A DNA stretch of 64,000 bases from Virgifigura deserti (GTDB lineage Bacteria; Pseudomonadota; Alphaproteobacteria; Dongiales; Dongiaceae), in contig QOZR01000004.1 in assembly GCA_003576685.1 (NCBI GenBank), positions 124,001-188,000 of the forward strand. Reading direction: 5' to 3'. The notes below the pieces were generated by a model that saw nothing but the letters and a program-made list of their open reading frames with translations, had not been told where the DNA came from and did not search any database. Positions 59,035 through 64,000 of the stretch are shown in pieces (the first letter of the stretch is position 1; the number at the start of each line of letters is the position of its first letter). Made by a program: the position numbers and the translations under genes.

Positions 59035-60603
59035 ATGATCGACCACGCGGACTCGCAAGCGGAATCCCGCCTGCCCGAGCGGATGCGTATCCAGGCCTGG
59101 ACGCGCGCCATCGGCTGGTTCGGCGTTCTGGTCGCGCTGCTGCTCGCCCTTCTCACCGACGTCGTCCTCGCCATGGCGACGACCTGGTGGAACACGACGA
59201 CCTACAATCACGGCTTCCTGATCCTTCCCATCAGCCTGTTCCTGATCTGGCTCCGCCGCGCGGAACTGAGGACGATGATTCCGGAGCAAGAACCGTTGGC
59301 GCTCCTGCTCGTGCTCGGAGCCGGCCTCGTATGGCTGGTCGGCCGGGCGGCCGACGTCATGCTGGTCCAGTATTTCGGCCTGATCGGCATGATCGTCTCG
59401 CTGTTCCTCTTCGCCTTCGGCCGATGGATCTCGTTGAAGCTGGCTTTTCCGCTCCTCTTCCTGTTCTTCATGGTGCCGATCGGCAACGCCCTGATTCCGC
59501 CGCTGCAGCAATTCACGGCGGCATTCTCGGTTGGCCTGCTCCGGATTGTCGGGATTCCGGTCTTTCAGGACGGCATCTTCATCCAGATCCCGAACGGACT
59601 CTTCGAGGTGGCCGAGGCCTGCGCCGGCGTGCGCTTCCTCATCGCCAACATCGTGGTGGTGACGCTGTTCGCCTATCTGGCCTACACCAAATGGTGGAAG
59701 TGGGTCGTCTTCCTCGCGCTCGGATTCGTCGTACCGATCATCGCCAACGGCCTTCGCGCCTTCGGAATCATCATCGTCGCTCATCTCACCGACAACAGCG
59801 TGGCGGCCGGCGTCGACCACATCATCTATGGCTGGGGCTTCTTCGCCGCGGTCATGCTCGTGCTTCTGCTGATCGGCAATCTCTTCGCCGACCGGCCGGT
59901 CGGCCAGTTCGTCGCTTCGTCGTCGGGCCGGACCCGCGCAGCGGGGCGGCAGACCCGCCACTGGCGAACCGGCACGGCCATCGTCGCCCTGCTGGTCACG
60001 CTGGCGGCGCCGGTCTATGCCTTGACGATGATGCGGCCGCCGGCAACCACGACAATCGCCGGCGGCACGCCGCTGGCGATCAACCCAAGCTGGACGCGGC
60101 TGGAAACTCAAGCCCCGGTCTGGCTGCCTCAGTTCGACGGCGCCGACCGCCTCGTGCTCGAAAGCTACCGTTCGGACGACGCGACCATCGACTTCTTCGT
60201 TGCCTATTACATCTATCAGCGCCAAGGCGCCGAGGCCGTGTACTATGCCAACAGCTTCCACGACGGCGAGGTCTGGCGGCGCGCCGAGACCGGATCGGCC
60301 CGCCTGCAACATCCCTCCCTTCCGGACGAGGTCAACCGTGACCGGATCGTTTCCGGAAGCACGCAGCGGCTGGTGCTCTCCTGGTATTGGGTCGGTGGCG
60401 AGTTTACCGCGGATCCGATCACGGCCAAGCTCCTTCAGGTGCGCGCGCGCCTCCTGGGCTCTGACCCGTCGGCCGCGGTGATTGCGGTCGCCGCGGACTT
60501 CCACCAGAATCCGCAAGACGCGAAGGCGGCAATCGAAAGCTTCCTCTCGGGCATGGCACCGCTTGCTCCCTATCTGGAGAGTCTGGGTGCGACCGAGAAA
60601 TAG
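59035..60603 (+). CDS. xrtA: exosortase A fused to an EpsI domain
   Basis: A 522-residue integral membrane cysteine protease. About eight spans lie in 25-290. The exosortase active residues are Cys196 in EVAEACAGVRFLIANI, Arg241 in ANGLRAFGI and His262 in VDHIIYGWGFF. After a final membrane span (about 312-330) comes an EpsI domain outside the membrane (about 335-515, DFFVAYYIYQRQGAEAVYYAN). Exosortases cut PEP-CTERM-type sorting signals and couple export to polysaccharide. The short ORF 5' region follows repeat copy C. Confidence 0.95.
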   Translation: MIDHADSQAESRLPERMRIQAWTRAIGWFGVLVALLLALLTDVVLAMATTWWNTTTYNHGFLILPISLFLIWLRRAELRTMIPEQEPLALLLVLGAGLVWLVGRAADVMLVQYFGLIGMIVSLFLFAFGRWISLKLAFPLLFLFFMVPIGNALIPPLQQFTAAFSVGLLRIVGIPVFQDGIFIQIPNGLFEVAEACAGVRFLIANIVVVTLFAYLAYTKWWKWVVFLALGFVVPIIANGLRAFGIIIVAHLTDNSVAAGVDHIIYGWGFFAAVMLVLLLIGNLFADRPVGQFVASSSGRTRAAGRQTRHWRTGTAIVALLVTLAAPVYALTMMRPPATTTIAGGTPLAINPSWTRLETQAPVWLPQFDGADRLVLESYRSDDATIDFFVAYYIYQRQGAEAVYYANSFHDGEVWRRAETGSARLQHPSLPDEVNRDRIVSGSTQRLVLSWYWVGGEFTADPITAKLLQVRARLLGSDPSAAVIAVAADFHQNPQDAKAAIESFLSGMAPLAPYLESLGATEK

Positions 60604-60625
60604 CGGCGAGAGGTAGAAGAGCGGT

Positions 60626-62560
60626 ATGTGCGGCATCAGCGGCATCGTCGACCTGGAGGGCAGGCGCCCGATTGATCGCGAGCGCCTGTCGCGGATGAAC
60701 GGGCTGCTGGCGCATCGCGGCCCCGACGGCGACGGCTTCTTCGAGGCGCCGGGCGTCGGCCTCGGCCACCGGAGGCTCGCGATCATCGATGTCGGCGGCG
60801 GCCGGCAACCGCTGTTCAACGAAACCGGCAGCGTCGTCATCGTCTATAATGGCGAGATCTACAATTTCGCGGAGTTGGCCGAGGAGTTGACGCGGCGCGG
60901 CCACCGGTTCCGCACGCGGTGCGACACTGAGGTGGTGGTCCATGCCTGGGAAGAATGGGGTGAGGCCTGCCTCGAACGGTTCCGCGGCCTCTATGCCTTC
61001 GCCCTGTGGGACAGCGACCGGCAGACGCTCTTCCTGGCCCGCGATCGTTTGGGCAAGAAGCCGCTTTATTATTCGATGAGCAACGGCCGGCTCGTCTTCG
61101 CCTCCGAGCTTCAGGCCGTCGTCGCCGGCCTGCCGGAAGTTCCATCGGTCGATCCGCAGGCGGTCGAGGACTATTTCGCCTTCGGCTATGTCCCCGATCC
61201 GAAGACCATCTTCCAGGGCGTGTTCAAGTTGCCGCCGGCGCATTCCCTCCTCCTCACCCGCGGCGAAGGCGCCAAGAGGCCGAAACCCTACTGGGACGTC
61301 CAGTTTTCCGAAGCCGAGTCCCGGCCGGAGGCGGAACTCGCCGAGGAGTTGGCGGATCGCCTGCGCGACAGCGTCCAGATGCGGCTCGTCTCCGACGTGC
61401 CGCTCGGCGCGTTCCTGTCCGGCGGCGTCGATTCGAGCGCCATCGTCGCGTTCATGGCAAAGGCGTCGGCGCAGCCAATCCAGACCTGCTCGATCGGATT
61501 CACCGATCCGCGCCACGACGAATCGCGTTATGCGGCGATGATCGCGGAGCGCTATGGAACCGACCATTTCACCCGGCGGGTCGATGTCGACGCCTATAGC
61601 CTCATAGACCGGCTGGCGGTCGCCTATTGCGAGCCGTTCGCCGACAGCTCGGCCCTGCCGACATTCCTACTGAGCGCGCTGGCCCGCGAGAAGGTCACGG
61701 TCGCGCTCTCCGGCGACGGCGGCGACGAGGTGTTCGCCGGCTACCGTCGCTATGCCTTTCACCGGCGCGAGGAGCAGGCCAAGCGGCTGCTGCCGGCGGG
61801 CCTGCGCCGACCGCTGTTCGGCGCCCTCGCCGCCGGCTATCCGAAGCTGGACTGGGCGCCCCGGTTCCTACGCGGCAAGGCTACCTTCGAGGCGCTGTCG
61901 CAGGACGCGATCGGCGGCTATTTCCGGGCGGTCACTCTGCTTCCGACGCCGCTCCGGCAACGGCTCTACAGCGGCGACTTCCGCCGCCAGCTCGACGGCT
62001 ACAGCGCCATCGAGGTTCTGCGCGAGCATGGCGCGCGCGTGGAGACCCGCGACCCCGTGTCCCGCGCGCAATATATCGACCTCAAGACCTGGCTGCCCGG
62101 CGGCATGCTGACGAAAGTCGACCGGGCGAGCATGGCCAACTCGCTGGAAGTGCGCACGCCGCTGCTCGATCACCCCCTGGTCGAGTGGGCGGCGCGGCTG
62201 CGGCCCGAGATGAAGATCCGTGGCATGGAAGGGAAATATATCCTGAAGAAGGCGGTCGAGCCGCTGCTGCCGCATGACCTGCTCTACCGCCCGAAACAGG
62301 GATTCTCTCTCCCTCTGAAGTCCTGGCTTCGAACCGACCTCGCCGGTCATGTCGAAGATCTCGTCACCGACTCGACGCTGACCGACAGCGGCCTGTTCGA
62401 CGGCGCCTTCCTGCGCCGCCTGGCCACGGAGCATCGGAGCGGCCGGTCCGACCACAGCCGCGCCCTTTGGTCCCTCATCATGTTCGATGCCTTTCTGCGG
62501 CGCCCGTGGCTGGATCAGCCCGCCGCGGGAGATCGCCCGGCCACGGAAGCCGCGGAATGA
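60626..62560 (+). CDS. XrtA-locus asparagine synthase-like amidotransferase
   Basis: A 644-residue two-domain enzyme. An N-terminal glutamine amidotransferase (class II) begins MCGISGIVDLEG with nucleophile Cys2 and contains NGEIYNFAEL and RCDTEVVVHAWEEW. The synthase domain has the ATP loop FLSGGVDSSAIVAFMA and LSGDGGDEVFAGYRR. It would transfer ammonia to a carboxylate, probably in polymer modification. It follows xrtA by 22 bases; its stop overlaps the next start. Confidence 0.94.
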   Translation: MCGISGIVDLEGRRPIDRERLSRMNGLLAHRGPDGDGFFEAPGVGLGHRRLAIIDVGGGRQPLFNETGSVVIVYNGEIYNFAELAEELTRRGHRFRTRCDTEVVVHAWEEWGEACLERFRGLYAFALWDSDRQTLFLARDRLGKKPLYYSMSNGRLVFASELQAVVAGLPEVPSVDPQAVEDYFAFGYVPDPKTIFQGVFKLPPAHSLLLTRGEGAKRPKPYWDVQFSEAESRPEAELAEELADRLRDSVQMRLVSDVPLGAFLSGGVDSSAIVAFMAKASAQPIQTCSIGFTDPRHDESRYAAMIAERYGTDHFTRRVDVDAYSLIDRLAVAYCEPFADSSALPTFLLSALAREKVTVALSGDGGDEVFAGYRRYAFHRREEQAKRLLPAGLRRPLFGALAAGYPKLDWAPRFLRGKATFEALSQDAIGGYFRAVTLLPTPLRQRLYSGDFRRQLDGYSAIEVLREHGARVETRDPVSRAQYIDLKTWLPGGMLTKVDRASMANSLEVRTPLLDHPLVEWAARLRPEMKIRGMEGKYILKKAVEPLLPHDLLYRPKQGFSLPLKSWLRTDLAGHVEDLVTDSTLTDSGLFDGAFLRRLATEHRSGRSDHSRALWSLIMFDAFLRRPWLDQPAAGDRPATEAAE

Positions 62561-63747
62561 CCATGCCGGACCGGCGGTCCGGCATCCCGCAGCGCGGCGC
62601 ACTTCCTGTGGGGCCCGTGATCACCGCACCTGCTGTCGCGCACAGCAGGATCGAAGCGCTCTCGCGCGAAGGACAATCCGCGGCGGCGATCGAGGAGGCG
62701 GACAGCTATTACAGCTCGCTGCCCTGGTACGCGAATTTCGCCGCGACTTGCCTCGATCCTGGCGAGCGGCTCCGCCTCTATGAGCTTTCCAGCGGAACCG
62801 ACCAGCCGATCGTGCTTTTCCTGCGCGAGCGAGCCGACCGCTTCGGCCCCCTTCCGGCGCGGACCCTTGCCAGCCTGACGAATTACTATAGCTGCGGCTT
62901 CTCGATCACCGGGCTCGATAGCGCGGCAGATGGCTCGACCGACGGCGCAGGGCGCATCGCGAACTGGGCTCGGGAGCTGCGTCGCGGCAAGAACCGGCCA
63001 GACCGGATCGCGTTCGATGCCCTGGATGCTCCGTCGCCGTCGTTCGATGCCCTCGTCGCGGGGCTGCGGGACGCCGGGTATTTGGTCGAAACCTATCCCC
63101 AGTTCGGCAACTGGTACCTGACGGTCCACGCCCCGGACTTCGACGCCTACTGGGCGGGCCGAGACGCGCGCCTGCGCAACACCGTGGAACGGAAGGAGCG
63201 AAAGCTGCGCCGCGAACATCAGATGACGATGGAGATCGTGGACGCGCCGAACGACGCCGAACGCGCCATCGCCGCCTATGAGGAGGTCTATGCCCAAAGC
63301 TGGAAGACGCCGGAGCCCTATGGCACCTTCATTCCCGGCCTGATCCGGACCGGCTTCGCGACCGCGGTCGCCACGGTCGGCCTGCTGCGGCTCGAGGATC
63401 GCCCGGTGGCGGCGCAGCTTTGGATCCGCCACCGCCACCGGCAACAGCATCGGGCGACGATCTTCAAGCTGGCCCACACCGAGTCGGCGAAGCAGTTCTC
63501 CGTCGGCTCGATCCTCACCCGGCACATGATGCGTCACGCGTTCGAGAACGGACGGGGAACCAGCCTCCGGGAAATCGATTTCGGCCGCGGCGACGACCCT
63601 TACAAGCGGCTTTGGCTGCCCGAACGGCGACAGCGCTGGGGCGTGATCGCCTATGAGCCGGCAACGCTGGCGGGCCTCGCCTATGCGGTGCGCAATCTCG
63701 GGCCGAAGGCGGTGCGCCGCCTCGCCCGCCGCCTGCTCCGCCGGTGA
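62557..63747 (+). CDS. FemAB/BioF2-like GNAT-family acyltransferase
   Basis: A 396-residue protein whose C-terminal half has a GNAT-like fold (Acetyltransf_6): RNTVERKERKLRREHQMTMEIV, SWKTPEPYGTFIPGLIRTGF and REIDFGRGDDPYKRLWLPERRQRWG. The last is the typical D-F-x-x-G-D-x-x-Y-K motif. It is the second such gene in the locus and may acylate another position of the polymer. The ATG at 62557 overlaps the preceding stop (ATGA). Confidence 0.88.
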   Translation: MTMPDRRSGIPQRGALPVGPVITAPAVAHSRIEALSREGQSAAAIEEADSYYSSLPWYANFAATCLDPGERLRLYELSSGTDQPIVLFLRERADRFGPLPARTLASLTNYYSCGFSITGLDSAADGSTDGAGRIANWARELRRGKNRPDRIAFDALDAPSPSFDALVAGLRDAGYLVETYPQFGNWYLTVHAPDFDAYWAGRDARLRNTVERKERKLRREHQMTMEIVDAPNDAERAIAAYEEVYAQSWKTPEPYGTFIPGLIRTGFATAVATVGLLRLEDRPVAAQLWIRHRHRQQHRATIFKLAHTESAKQFSVGSILTRHMMRHAFENGRGTSLREIDFGRGDDPYKRLWLPERRQRWGVIAYEPATLAGLAYAVRNLGPKAVRRLARRLLRR

Positions 63748-63942
63748 AGGATGTGGCCTGAAGTATGTGGCCCCGGGCGGACAGGACTGGTACTAATTGG
63801 TCGTTGGCGGGGGCAATTCAGATTGGCTCAACGGCTCATCGACATTCCTGAAATTCAAGCAAGTAGTTTCCATGATTTCAGGCCATTATATGTTGCTCCG
63901 GTGATTTGACATGATCGGGATTCGCGGCTGTTGGACAGTGGG
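63748..63942. promoter_or_regulatory. intergenic region before the partial terminal gene
   Basis: About 195 bases, more AT-rich to the right (63830-63930), separate the last complete gene from a start codon at 63943. It probably carries a promoter for the next gene. No convincing -24/-12 or -35/-10 pair could be named. Confidence 0.35.
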
Positions 63943-64000
63943 ATGACAAGCATTATCACCCACGGCATAGCGGCCGGCGCCTATCTTCTCCTAACGGTCT
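63943..64000 (+). CDS. start of a membrane protein, possibly PrsK sensor kinase (partial)
   Basis: An open frame begins at ATG 63943 and runs off the window: MTSIITHGIAAGAYLLLTV. A hydrophobic N-terminus of this kind, placed right after the XrtA genes, matches the membrane sensor kinase PrsK that commonly follows them. Only 19 residues are visible, so this is a context-based guess. Confidence 0.4.
   Translation, partial: MTSIITHGIAAGAYLLLTV

Noticed and set aside
58921..60840. 639-codon open frame on the minus strand
   Set aside because: Antisense to exosortase A and the next gene; Asp/Glu/Arg/Gln-rich shadow sequence without domains.
63748..63942. Sigma-54 promoter before the putative PrsK gene
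   Set aside because: GG-rich and GC pairs exist but none has the required GG-N10-GC spacing.

Overview
The window is GC-rich alphaproteobacterial DNA. It carries the CtrA/ChpT cell-cycle phosphorelay, a CheA with tandem CheW-like domains and a receiver, and a FliI/FliJ pair. It also has a large XrtA (exosortase A) exopolysaccharide locus. A Rhodospirillales-like bacterium fits best; genus and species cannot be given from sequence alone. There are no rRNA or tRNA genes, no CRISPR array and no prophage. The only mobile DNA is one decayed IS5-type remnant and several short palindromic repeats.

Layout. 0.1-0.8 kb: a small outer-membrane barrel protein. 0.9-10.4 kb: motility and cell-cycle block with fliI-fliJ, the divergent response regulator gene ctrA, and the chemotaxis operon cheA-cheW-cheY-cheB-cheR read leftward with chpT upstream of it. 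CheA contains an extra domain between its HPt and dimerisation domains that reads as a truncated (2/2) haemoglobin with the haem-pocket residues kept; this is the most unusual item in the window. 10.6-13.2 kb: a DUF3553 protein, a 28-residue membrane peptide, a phospholipase D-like protein and a Bcp-type peroxiredoxin. 13.2-18.3 kb: metal-cofactor block with mobA-fdhD facing a tupBCA-like tungstate ABC transporter, closed by an HTH/periplasmic-binding-like regulator. Together these point to a molybdenum or tungsten formate dehydrogenase encoded elsewhere. 18.5-21.3 kb: an ABC transporter of the TrpX type.

21.3-33.7 kb: a mosaic of stress and detoxification genes, each near a local regulator: VOC protein, quinone-oxidoreductase-like MDR plus alpha/beta hydrolase with divergent LysR, FMN reductase plus SMR pump with divergent XRE regulator, four-PAS HWE histidine kinase, FRG protein, and aldo/keto reductase with divergent LysR. 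33.7-46.4 kb: adenylate cyclase, moaA, a TIGR01244-type phosphatase, two paralogous glycine-zipper envelope proteins, NAD kinase, a single-domain response regulator, N-formylglutamate amidohydrolase, and a run argE-like / HAD / AstE-AspA-like / AbrB. 46.6-49.1 kb: a PepSY - response regulator - sensor kinase operon.

49.7-64 kb: the XrtA locus in one direction: export lipoprotein, chain-length protein, tyrosine autokinase, outer-membrane barrel, AAA ATPase, polysaccharide deacetylase, FemAB-like protein, glycosyltransferase, exosortase A fused to EpsI, asparagine-synthase-like amidotransferase, a second FemAB/GNAT-like protein, and the first codons of what is probably the PrsK kinase. This locus should build and export a polysaccharide and supply the sorting enzyme for PEP-CTERM-type proteins. 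No sorted substrate is visible here.

Three copies of one ~115-bp, three-hairpin repeat (18.35, 46.53 and 58.88 kb) sit at gene borders. Two of them supply the C-terminal codons and stop of the neighbouring gene.
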